Source of the DNA: JBKJUK01 sp046590705
GTDB lineage: Bacteria; Acidobacteriota; Thermoanaerobaculia; Gp7-AA8
Direction: 5' to 3'
Assembly: GCA_046590705.1 (NCBI GenBank)
Contig: JBKJUK010000031.1
Span: forward strand, 1-6,580
DNA length: 6,580 nucleotides
Each line of letters opens with the position of its first letter. Position 1 is the first letter of the stretch. The position numbers were made by a program, and so were the translations under genes. The notes below the pieces were generated by a model, which worked only from the letters and a program-made list of their open reading frames with translations, was not told the origin of the DNA and did not search any database. Shown here piece after piece: positions 1 to 5,426 of the stretch.

Positions 1-463
1 TTCTCGGCGAATTGGCTTCAGCATGTTTCTGGAAACAGCGACTCACCGTACTGAAGATTCTCTGCGCAATGATCTGTTGAACAACACAGCACAGACGAGC
101 TTACACGGAAGTCGCGATGCCGCCCCTCCGGGACTCGGAATCATCGTCGTTACGATTCGAGACCCCAAGGCCTCACGGCCTGGGCTATTTCGATGCCGGG
201 CCTCCGGCCCTCAAAGGCAGCCCTCGCAACGATCATTCGAAAACCGTTCATCCCGAGCGGCGGGATGGGTGGGTGCGAGGGGTTTACGCACAAAGACCGC
301 GCTTGGAATGACGAGCGCGACCCTTGCTCGTAGATTCCTCAGTCGCAGCTCTCTCTGCGTTGGATACCGAGCACGGCGCGCTCCTTCGGAATGACGTGCT
401 GATCCGGCGGCAACGTACAACCTGTGGGATCATTCGCATGAGGTTTCCGTTTTCAGCAGAACG
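1..463. other. Gene-free leader region with degenerate repeat copies and small hairpins
   Basis: I see no convincing gene here. The open frames have no family resemblance and translate repeat sequence. The stretch contains decayed versions of the dispersed repeat described at 329-396: a TGAAGATTCTCTGCGCAATG segment near 51-70, a GTTCATCCCGAG segment near 246-257, and GGAATGACGAGCGCG at 305-319. Two compact GC hairpins are also visible: AGGCC-TCAC-GGCCT at 168-181 and GGGCC-TCC-GGCCC at 198-210. Neither is followed by a T tract, so they are not typical terminators. The promoter of fcl should lie in the last part of this region, but I could not find a convincing -35/-10 pair. Confidence 0.6.
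329..396 (-). repeat. 68-bp dispersed repeat unit, minus orientation
   Basis: Read on the minus strand, this unit begins CGTCATTCCGAAG and ends GCGACTGAGGAATCTACG. The terminal 18-mer (329-346 on the plus strand) is the exact reverse complement of 1627-1644. The two ends of the unit are themselves imperfect inverted repeats: CGT-x-ATTCC at one end and GGAAT-xx-ACG at the other. The RNA or single-stranded DNA could therefore fold back. The unit lies 67 bp upstream of fcl. Confidence 0.75.
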
Positions 464-1420
464 ATGGAAAAACAGGATCGAATCTTCGTAGCAGGTCATC
501 GCGGTCTGGTCGGATCGGCCATTGTCCGAAGGCTGAAAGCTGACGGGTTCACTAATCTGATTCTCCGCAAGCGAGATGAACTCGACCTTCTCGATCAGCG
601 GAGTGTTTTCGCTTTCTTCGAGAGCCAGCGAATCGATCACGTATTTCATGCCGCGGGGCGGGTAGGTGGTATCCATGCGAACGCCTCGAATCAAGCCGAC
701 TTCCTATACGAGAATCTGGTCATCGCCACAAACGTCATTCATGCCGCTCATCAATTCGGCGTTACCAAGCTGCTATTCCTCGGGAGTTCCTGCATTTATC
801 CGAAACTTGCAGCGCAACCGATCCGTGAGGACAGTCTGCTCACCGGGTCACTCGAGCCGACCAACGAAGGCTACGCTTTGGCCAAGATTGCGGGCCTGAA
901 GCTGTGCGAGAAATACAGCCAGCAGTACGGAAAGCAATTCATCTCGGCCATGCCTACGAATCTGTTCGGGATCAACGACAACTTCCATCCCACCGAGTCG
1001 CACGTGATCCCTGGAATGATGCGTCGCTTTCACGTAGCGAAGATGGGTGGCGAGCCGCAGGTGGTGGTATGGGGATCCGGCACCCCGCGGCGCGAATTTC
1101 TCTTCGTCGACGATCTGGCCGATGCCCTACTGCTACTCATGAACAAATACGCTGAGACGACCACCATCAACGTTGGAACGGGCAACGATCTGACCATCGC
1201 CGAACTCGCAGCAACCATGAAAGCAGTGGTCGGGTTCGAGGGCGAAATCATCTTCGACCGCTCGCAGCCCGACGGAACACCGCGCAAGGTTCTCGACGTA
1301 AGCCGCCTCCGCGCAATGGGCTGGACCCCGAAGCACGACTTCACCTCAGCTCTGACTGCGACCTACGCCTGGGCACTCGAATCAGGAGCGCTCACCGCAA
1401 ACAGCCGGCACGCCACATAG
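464..1420 (+). CDS. fcl: GDP-L-fucose synthase (GDP-4-keto-6-deoxy-D-mannose 3,5-epimerase/4-reductase)
   Basis: This 318-residue cytoplasmic enzyme should convert GDP-4-keto-6-deoxy-D-mannose to GDP-L-fucose with NADPH, the step after Gmd. It is an extended short-chain dehydrogenase (SDR) protein. The Rossmann motif GHRGLVG is at residues 11-17, right after the N-terminal strand. The SDR catalytic residues fall in GSSCIYP (Ser108, Cys110) and in Tyr137-x-x-x-Lys141. SHVIP gives His180, and Arg188 follows. All sit one residue beyond the catalytic set I recall for E. coli Fcl (Ser107, Cys109, Tyr136, Lys140, His179, Arg187), and the length is close to the E. coli protein's 321. The N-terminus lines up with the family at ATG 464, although the only good purine-rich stretch (GAGGT, 440-444) is too far upstream to be a normal ribosome binding site. 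gmd, its usual operon partner, lies downstream on the opposite strand. The paralogous alternative, another SDR epimerase, is unlikely given the SSCIYP and SHVIP motifs. Confidence 0.96.
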   Translation: MEKQDRIFVAGHRGLVGSAIVRRLKADGFTNLILRKRDELDLLDQRSVFAFFESQRIDHVFHAAGRVGGIHANASNQADFLYENLVIATNVIHAAHQFGVTKLLFLGSSCIYPKLAAQPIREDSLLTGSLEPTNEGYALAKIAGLKLCEKYSQQYGKQFISAMPTNLFGINDNFHPTESHVIPGMMRRFHVAKMGGEPQVVVWGSGTPRREFLFVDDLADALLLLMNKYAETTTINVGTGNDLTIAELAATMKAVVGFEGEIIFDRSQPDGTPRKVLDVSRLRAMGWTPKHDFTSALTATYAWALESGALTANSRHAT

Positions 1421-1478
1421 CGACGCGACGGCGACGCGAATCATCGCGCCCCCGTCACTCCGAAGAGGTAGTGTGGAG

Positions 1479-1498
1479 CACAGGCAATCCTGCCTGTG
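1479..1498. repeat. Perfect 8-bp stem hairpin downstream of fcl
   Basis: CACAGGCA and TGCCTGTG form a perfect inverted repeat around a four-base loop (ATCC), starting 58 bases after the fcl stop. The position suits a transcription terminator or mRNA 3'-end stabiliser. It is not followed by a T tract, so an intrinsic terminator of the usual kind is not supported. It may equally be part of the repeat cluster. Confidence 0.5.
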
Positions 1499-1576
1499 AC
1501 GCGCGGCCGGATCTTCAACGCGACGCGCATTTGAGAGTGCCCGAAGTTTTCGACGACGAAGAAAATAGGGTGCGGC

Positions 1577-1644
1577 CGTCATTCCGAAGAGCACCCCGCG
1601 CGTTACCGTCATACCTCGGTGTCGATGCGACTGAGGAATCTACG
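1577..1644 (+). repeat. 68-bp dispersed repeat unit, plus orientation
   Basis: It starts CGTCATTCCGAAGAGCAC and ends GCGACTGAGGAATCTACG. It has the same length and ends as the units at 329-396 (opposite strand) and 3151-3218, while the middle differs. A second degenerate core (CGTCATACCTCGG, 1607-1619) lies inside it, suggesting nested or slipped copies. Confidence 0.75.
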
Positions 1645-1731
1645 AAATAGGTTCGCGCTCATCATTTCTGACACGAGGCAAGCGGCCGAGGCTCTTGAAA
1701 GTAACAGCGCACCAGCCGATCACCATCACCG

Positions 1732-1907
1732 CGTCATTCCGATGAGCCGCGTCATCGATAGCAAGCGCAGAGCGAAGTGCGAAGAGGAATCTCCGTTACG
1801 CGCGGATGCGGTGTGAAGAAACGACCCCGCGGCGCGGACCGGAGATTCCTCTTCGCGCCTCACAGCGCGGGGGCCGGCTCAAGCCGCGCCTGCTCATCGG
1901 AATGACG
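1732..1907. repeat. 176-bp composite inverted repeat made of two facing repeat units
   Basis: Two repeat units face each other across a 44-base spacer (1796-1839). The outer arms CGTCATTCCGATGAGC (1732-1747) and its exact reverse complement (1892-1907) form a 16-bp perfect pair. The inner arms GCGAAGAGGAATCTCCG (1779-1795) and its exact reverse complement (1840-1856) form a 17-bp perfect pair. The sequence between outer and inner arms is not conserved and differs slightly in length, so the units measure 64 and 68 bp. No open frame of note lies inside. The arrangement resembles paired REP-type elements or a MITE-like element. It is also placed where a bidirectional 3'-end structure for fcl and gmd transcripts would be. 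Confidence 0.85.
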
Positions 1908-1977
1908 TTTCCGACGGGAACGAGGTAGAGTTCGTCGTGTACCGCTCCGCTCCGGCCCCCCGAACCCGGCCCGCCTC

Positions 1978-3018
1978 TCAAATACTGCTCCAACGCGGCG
2001 TCTGTTCCCTCGCGCCGAGTGCGCGCAGCGCCGCCTCTTCCTCGGCCATCTTCATGTCCGAGTCGATCATGATCTTCACCATCTGTTCGAACGATACCTT
2101 CGGCGCCCATCCAAGCTTCTCCCGGGCCTTGCTGGCATCGCCAAGAAGCAGATCCACTTCGGCCGGTCGGAAGTAACGCGGATCGATCTCCACGTGCTTC
2201 TGCCAGTCGATACCGAGATGACCGAACGCTGCATCCAGAAACTCGCGAATCGATCGCGTCTCTCCGGTCGCCACCACGTAATCATCCGGCTCATCTGCCT
2301 GCAGCATCAGCCACATGGCTTCGACGTAGTCGCGTGCGTAGCCCCAGTCACGACGCGCGTCGAGATTGCCGAGATAAAGTTTGTCCTGCAGACCGAGCTT
2401 GATGCGTGTAGCGGCGCGGGTGATTTTCCGCGACACGAAAGTCTCACCGCGCCTCTCCGACTCGTGATTGAAGAGGATGCCGTTGCAGGCGAACAGACCG
2501 TAGGACTCGCGGTAATTGATGGTGATGAAATGCGCGTAGACCTTGGCGCAGCCGTATGGTGAGCGTGGGTGGAAGGGAGTGTTCTCGTTCTGAGGAACCT
2601 CGGCCACCTTCCCGTACATCTCGGAAGACGAAGCCTGGTAAAACTTGGGACGCAGGCCCTGCTCTCGAATGGCCTCGAGCATGCGCACCGTGCCGAGACC
2701 GGTCACTTCAGCGGTGTACTCGGGAACGTCGAAGCTGACTCGTACGTGCGATTGGGCGCCGAGGTTATAGATCTCGTCGGGCTTGATCTGACGAAGGATG
2801 GTGTTGATCGAACTCGAGTCGTTGAGATCGCCGTAGACCAGATGGAGCTTCGCAGTCGGATCGTGCGGATCCACGTAAAGATGATCGATGCGATCGGTAT
2901 TGAAGCTGGAAGAGCGGCGAATGACGCCGTAAACCTCATAGCCTTTCGACAGAAGAAGCTCGGTGAGGAACGATCCATCCTGACCGGTAATGCCGGTAAT
3001 GAGCGCGCGTGGTGACAT
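1978..3018 (-). CDS. gmd: GDP-mannose 4,6-dehydratase
   Basis: This 346-residue extended-SDR enzyme should convert GDP-D-mannose to GDP-4-keto-6-deoxy-D-mannose using tightly bound NADP, the first committed step to GDP-L-fucose, GDP-D-rhamnose and related sugars. The cofactor motif TGITGQDG is at residues 8-15, RRSSSFNT is at 34-41, and NLGAQSHV is at 85-92. The active-site segment QASSSEMYG (128-136) has Ser131 where E. coli Gmd has the catalytic Thr132, with Glu133 following. Tyr155 and Lys159 complete the Tyr-x-x-x-Lys pair. Further family blocks are FNHESERRGETFVSRKI (183-199), RDWGYARDYV (223-232) and DPRYFRPAEVDLLLGD (279-294). It is the short form, without the C-terminal insertion seen in E. 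coli. The start at 3018 (MSPRALITG) fits the family best; an in-frame ATG at 3027 is the alternative. Neither has a clear Shine-Dalgarno sequence. The open frame extends to 3321, but that part reads through repeat sequence. It is convergent with fcl rather than co-transcribed. Confidence 0.96.
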   Translation of the reverse strand: MSPRALITGITGQDGSFLTELLLSKGYEVYGVIRRSSSFNTDRIDHLYVDPHDPTAKLHLVYGDLNDSSSINTILRQIKPDEIYNLGAQSHVRVSFDVPEYTAEVTGLGTVRMLEAIREQGLRPKFYQASSSEMYGKVAEVPQNENTPFHPRSPYGCAKVYAHFITINYRESYGLFACNGILFNHESERRGETFVSRKITRAATRIKLGLQDKLYLGNLDARRDWGYARDYVEAMWLMLQADEPDDYVVATGETRSIREFLDAAFGHLGIDWQKHVEIDPRYFRPAEVDLLLGDASKAREKLGWAPKVSFEQMVKIMIDSDMKMAEEEAALRALGAREQTPRWSSI

Positions 3019-3409
3019 GCCTGTCATCTTACTATTGGCGATGGGTGTCGCTCGGCATCTCCTGCAAGCGAATGAAACCGATGTACACCGATCGCGCTGC
3101 GAATCGTGGAGCTCAGACCTTGTACTTCGTCGAGTGCGGCCACCGGGGTCCGTCATTCCGAAGAAGCACGCCGTGCTGAGCTGGGAGCGAAGATGCGAGT
3201 GCGACTGAGGAATCTTCGCGAAAGCTTCGCGCTCCCGACTCGCAGCGCGTTCGTGGTGGGTAACCGGATGTGATCGAGGTGACAGCTGGGTGTCGTTCGG
3301 ACGTTCGGATTGCAATTGCATCCAATCGTGCGATTTTCCGTCATCATGTTAGATCGCGTGGTGGGCATCCAGAGGTCGGCTGATGCATTCATGGTAGAAC
3401 GGGAGAATG
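3019..3409. other. Divergent spacer between gmd and the lipoprotein gene
   Basis: Promoters for gmd (leftward) and for the gene at 3410 (rightward) must lie in these 391 bases, but I could not assign either with confidence. A repeat unit occupies 3151-3218. A perfect 10-bp palindrome, TGCAATTGCA, lies at 3311-3320, about 90 bases before the lipoprotein start. It is flanked by GGA and TCC and could be an operator, but there is no supporting regulator gene. No gene is evident. Confidence 0.5.
3151..3218 (+). repeat. 68-bp dispersed repeat unit, plus orientation
   Basis: It starts CGTCATTCCGAAG and ends GCGACTGAGGAATCTTCG, differing by one base from the 18-base end of the unit at 1577-1644. The middle shares only part of its sequence with the other copies (for example GCCGTGCT, also in the minus-strand unit at 329-396). 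It sits about 130 bases upstream of gmd, between divergent genes. Confidence 0.75.
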
Positions 3410-3955
3410 ATGAGTAGAGTCTTAGCGGGGCTGGCAGTGATCACCTTTCTGGGAGCGTGCAGTGCCACGATGCATTCTCCGGCGGCAACTGCGGTCGCGG
3501 CTCCGGCTTTGATCGCGGCGCCGGATGCGCCTTCCTCCGTCGCCGCTGAAACTTCTGTGGCCGCAGAGGCAGTGCAACAGGAGGTCGGAAAAGCACTGGA
3601 TCGGCTGAATACATTCATCAGAAATGGGAATCCAGCGATCACCGACGAGTTCGCTGCCGGCGCAGAGGTCCTGCTACTCGGTTCGTCGCCCGGTGAGATT
3701 GCCATCGGACATGAACAGATCGCTGCATTCTTCCTGAAAGTCTTCAGCCAGCCTGTTCGACTCTCCTACGAGTGGGAGCGCAAGCAGATTTCTTCATCCG
3801 GAGACGTGGCCTGGCTATTCGCCGACGGCAACGTCGTGATCCACGCAATCAGCGGAAGCCAAAGCAGAATGCCTTACCGGCTCACGGGTGTGCTCCAGCG
3901 CACGGACGGGAAGTGGCTCTGGAAACAGTTTCACGGCTCGACACCGGCCAAATAG
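3410..3955 (+). CDS. Predicted lipoprotein with an NTF2/SnoaL-like domain
   Basis: This protein of 181 residues begins with a short hydrophobic signal segment ending in a lipobox, LGAC, with Cys at residue 17. It is therefore probably lipidated and envelope-anchored. Ser follows the Cys, not Asp, so by the E. coli rule it would go to the outer membrane. Residues about 20-55 are an Ala/Pro/Val-rich, probably flexible linker. The remainder (about 57-178) has the pattern of the SnoaL/ketosteroid-isomerase-like NTF2 fold: an N-terminal helix (VGKALDRLNTFIRNG), a central GHEQIAAFF segment, then VAWLFADG, RLTGVLQRTDGKWLWKQFHGS at the end. Such domains may be enzymes or binding modules; no catalytic set is clear, so no activity is assigned. 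ATG 3410 is preferred over ATG 3407 because GGGAG (3401-3405) lies only one base from the latter. The product is otherwise unrecognised, and its link to the neighbouring sugar genes is unknown. Confidence 0.8.
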   Translation: MSRVLAGLAVITFLGACSATMHSPAATAVAAPALIAAPDAPSSVAAETSVAAEAVQQEVGKALDRLNTFIRNGNPAITDEFAAGAEVLLLGSSPGEIAIGHEQIAAFFLKVFSQPVRLSYEWERKQISSSGDVAWLFADGNVVIHAISGSQSRMPYRLTGVLQRTDGKWLWKQFHGSTPAK

Positions 3956-4127
3956 CAGGAATCGATTCGCTGTCGCAACCAAAGCGGCTGCAGTGCATTG
4001 TTATAGCGATGCGGTTGATTCCAGCCTCACTCACCGGAGATCCGTCACCCGGCTGCCTGCTGTCCAGGGCGTGACCTGCCGAAGTCAGCCTCGAACTGCC
4101 ACGCGTGCGCACGAGACACCGTCCATC

Positions 4128-4133
4128 TATACT
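4128..4133 (+). promoter_or_regulatory. Possible -10 box upstream of rfbA
   Basis: TATACT matches the sigma-70 -10 consensus at five of six positions and lies 40 bases before the rfbA start. No good -35 hexamer occurs at 16-18 bases upstream, so this is only a candidate. Confidence 0.3.
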
Positions 4134-4161
4134 ACGCGCGCCAGTGCGTAGGTTTGCTCTC

Positions 4162-4167
4162 GGGAGG
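4162..4167 (+). promoter_or_regulatory. Ribosome binding site that fixes the rfbA start
   Basis: GGGAGG is followed by a six-base spacer and ATG at 4174. It supports this start over an in-frame ATG at 4105, whose extra N-terminal residues (Arg-rich) do not belong to the family. Confidence 0.85.
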
Positions 4168-4173
4168 CGCTTC

Positions 4174-5046
4174 ATGAGGAAGGGAATCATTCTGGCCGGT
4201 GGATCCGGCACGCGGCTGCATCCGATCACGGCCGTGCTCAGTAAGCAGCTGATCCCGGTCTATGACAAGCCGATGATCTACTACCCGCTGACCACACTCA
4301 TGCTGGCCGGTATCAGCGAGATTCTGATCATCACCACTCCGCACGATCAGCCTGCCTTCCAGAAATTGATGGGTGATGGTTCGCAGTGGGGGATACGCCT
4401 CGAGTACGCAGTCCAGCCCGATCCGGGTGGACTCGCGCAGGCTTTCCTCATCGGACGTGAGTTTGTCGATGGCAATCCCAGCTGCCTGATCCTGGGCGAC
4501 AACATTTTCTACGGCCACGGCCTCCCTGAGTCGCTTCAGCGGGTCTCCGGCGAGAAAACGGGCGCCACGGTGTTCGCCTACTGGGTCAGCGATCCTGATC
4601 GTTACGGCGTGGTAGAGATGTCGAAAGAGGGGAAAGCCCTCAGCATCGAAGAAAAGCCCGCCAGCCCGAAGTCGAATTACGCCGTCACCGGACTCTATTT
4701 CTACGACGAGAAAGTCTGCGACATCGCCGCGGCCATCAAGCCGTCCCCGCGCGGAGAACTGGAGATCACGGATCTGAATCGTGTGTATCTCGAGAAGGGC
4801 GAACTCACTGTCGAACGACTCGGCCGCGGATTCGCCTGGCTCGATACCGGTACGCAGGAATCGCTGCTGCACGCCTCTAACTTCGTGGAGAACGTGGAGT
4901 CGCGTCAGGGACTGAAGATCGCCTGCCCCGAGGAAGTCGCGCTTCATATGAAACTCATCGATCAGGAGCAGGTGAAGAAGATCGCCACGCCGATCGCAAA
5001 GAGCAGCTACGGCGAGTACCTGCTGCGCATACTAAACGAGCACTGA
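4174..5046 (+). CDS. rfbA: Glucose-1-phosphate thymidylyltransferase
   Basis: This 290-residue cytoplasmic nucleotidyltransferase should join dTTP and glucose 1-phosphate to give dTDP-D-glucose and pyrophosphate, the entry step to dTDP-L-rhamnose and other dTDP-deoxysugars. The N-terminal nucleotide-binding signature LAGGSGTRLHP is at residues 7-17, with Lys24 in SKQLIPVYDKPMIYYP. Substrate-binding blocks follow: QPDPGGLAQAF (81-91), LGDNIFYG (107-114, Asp109 a likely metal ligand), EEKP (159-162, Lys161), VTGLYFYD (171-178), GELEITDLN (194-202) and WLDTGT (222-227, Asp224 a likely second metal ligand). Length and motif order match RmlA/RfbA/RffH throughout, and the C-terminal helical region is intact. 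RmlA and RffH paralogues cannot be separated by motif reading alone. rmlB, rmlC and rmlD are not in the window, so the final sugar is not determined. The gene has its own ribosome binding site and a 218-base leader after the lipoprotein gene. Confidence 0.96.
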   Translation: MRKGIILAGGSGTRLHPITAVLSKQLIPVYDKPMIYYPLTTLMLAGISEILIITTPHDQPAFQKLMGDGSQWGIRLEYAVQPDPGGLAQAFLIGREFVDGNPSCLILGDNIFYGHGLPESLQRVSGEKTGATVFAYWVSDPDRYGVVEMSKEGKALSIEEKPASPKSNYAVTGLYFYDEKVCDIAAAIKPSPRGELEITDLNRVYLEKGELTVERLGRGFAWLDTGTQESLLHASNFVENVESRQGLKIACPEEVALHMKLIDQEQVKKIATPIAKSSYGEYLLRILNEH

Positions 5047-5092
5047 GAGGTATCAGCCCGGTCACTTAGAGCGCTCGCTGAGATGAACGGCC

Positions 5093-5287
5093 GTGATCAT
5101 TGAAGAAGAGAGAAGGGGATCGGTAAAGCTGGCGGCGCCAGTGCCTGCAAGGCTTCGGAGCAACCTGAATGCGGCAAGAACCGCGATCGGACTCTCCGAA
5201 TTGGGTTTCACAGATCCTGTTCTCACTTCGGGGACGACGGCGGCCCGCAGTCTTCACATTCAGGAGGTTCGAGCGGGGCTGCAGTAG
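5093..5287 (+). pseudogene. Remnant resembling the C-terminal repeat of a secreted protein
   Basis: From about 5150 to the TAG at 5285-5287 the frame reads as a recognisable pattern: RLRSNLNAARTAIGL, then FTDPVLTSGTT, then SLHIQEVRAGLQ at the stop. It resembles a C-terminal repeat I recall from large secreted proteins of Acidobacteriota-like bacteria (helix with RTAxGL, then F/YTDPxLTxGxT, then HIxELRxAL). The recollection is not verified. The open frame is only about 65 codons from GTG 5093, has an in-frame stop at 5084-5086, and has no good ribosome binding site. It ends exactly as a C-terminal repeat would. I infer a 3' gene remnant left by deletion or transfer; a very small real gene is the alternative. 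Confidence 0.45.
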
Positions 5288-5426
5288 GGCGCCTCGACTT
5301 CCCCCTTTTTGTGACGCGGACACGAGCCACTAACGTGGAATCTCATACCATAATCCCCGGTTCCCAACTCTGACTACCGAGCCCGTCTTCCCGTACCAGC
5401 AAGCCAACTCTCCTAGCGGAGGTCTT
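5288..5426 (+). promoter_or_regulatory. Leader of the metalloprotease gene
   Basis: This AT-richer interval is the likely promoter region of the gene starting at 5427. CATAAT at 5349-5354 matches the -10 consensus at five of six positions, but no matching -35 hexamer is present at normal spacing. A CCCCCTTTTT run at 5301-5310 has no clear stem before it, so it is not called a terminator. Confidence 0.3.
5418..5423 (+). promoter_or_regulatory. Ribosome binding site supporting a TTG start
   Basis: GGAGGT is a near-perfect Shine-Dalgarno sequence three bases before TTG 5427. The spacing is tight, but the next in-frame starts (GTG 5457, ATG 5460 and 5463) would cut off the basic start of the signal peptide. 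Confidence 0.6.

Larger units (their letters stand above)
1421..1977. other. Repeat-packed spacer between convergent fcl and gmd
   Basis: This 557-base gap separates the 3' ends of fcl and gmd and contains no recognisable gene. It starts with a short direct duplication of GCGACGCGA (1420-1428 and 1431-1439). A partial repeat core with one mismatch (CGTCACTCCGAAGAG, 1453-1467) is followed by a small perfect hairpin at 1479-1498. A full 68-bp repeat unit lies at 1577-1644 and a composite inverted pair at 1732-1907. The final 70 bases before the gmd stop show nothing recognisable. Any terminators for the two convergent genes would have to lie here, but I found no hairpin followed by a T tract. 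Confidence 0.7.

Noticed and set aside
23..394. Plus-strand open frame of 123 codons upstream of fcl
   Set aside because: It translates degenerate repeats and hairpins and has no ribosome binding site; composition is Arg/Ser-rich as expected for non-coding GC-rich DNA.
284..694. Minus-strand open frame of 136 codons overlapping the fcl start
   Set aside because: It is antisense to fcl over much of its length and runs into repeat sequence; it shows no family features.
1619..1816. Plus-strand open frame of 65 codons between fcl and gmd
   Set aside because: It begins in one repeat unit and continues into the composite inverted repeat; the peptide is a by-product of the repeat sequence.
1577..1907. 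CRISPR array
   Set aside because: The repeats vary in orientation, have no regular spacers and no cas gene is near; they are dispersed intergenic units.
3019..3321. N-terminal extension of gmd by about 100 codons
   Set aside because: The extra residues are repeat-derived (minus-strand translation of 3151-3218) and the family begins at MSPRALITG.
3959..3968. Perfect palindrome GAATCGATTC just after the lipoprotein stop
   Set aside because: A 10-bp palindrome of this kind is expected by chance and has no further support as an operator.
4105..4173. Upstream start for rfbA
   Set aside because: The GGGAGG site and family alignment both favour ATG 4174.
4132..4947. Minus-strand open frame of 271 codons opposite rfbA
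   Set aside because: It is a shadow of the strongly supported rfbA reading frame and resembles no protein family.
5298..5310. C/T run as an intrinsic terminator for rfbA
   Set aside because: No stable stem-loop directly precedes the T run.
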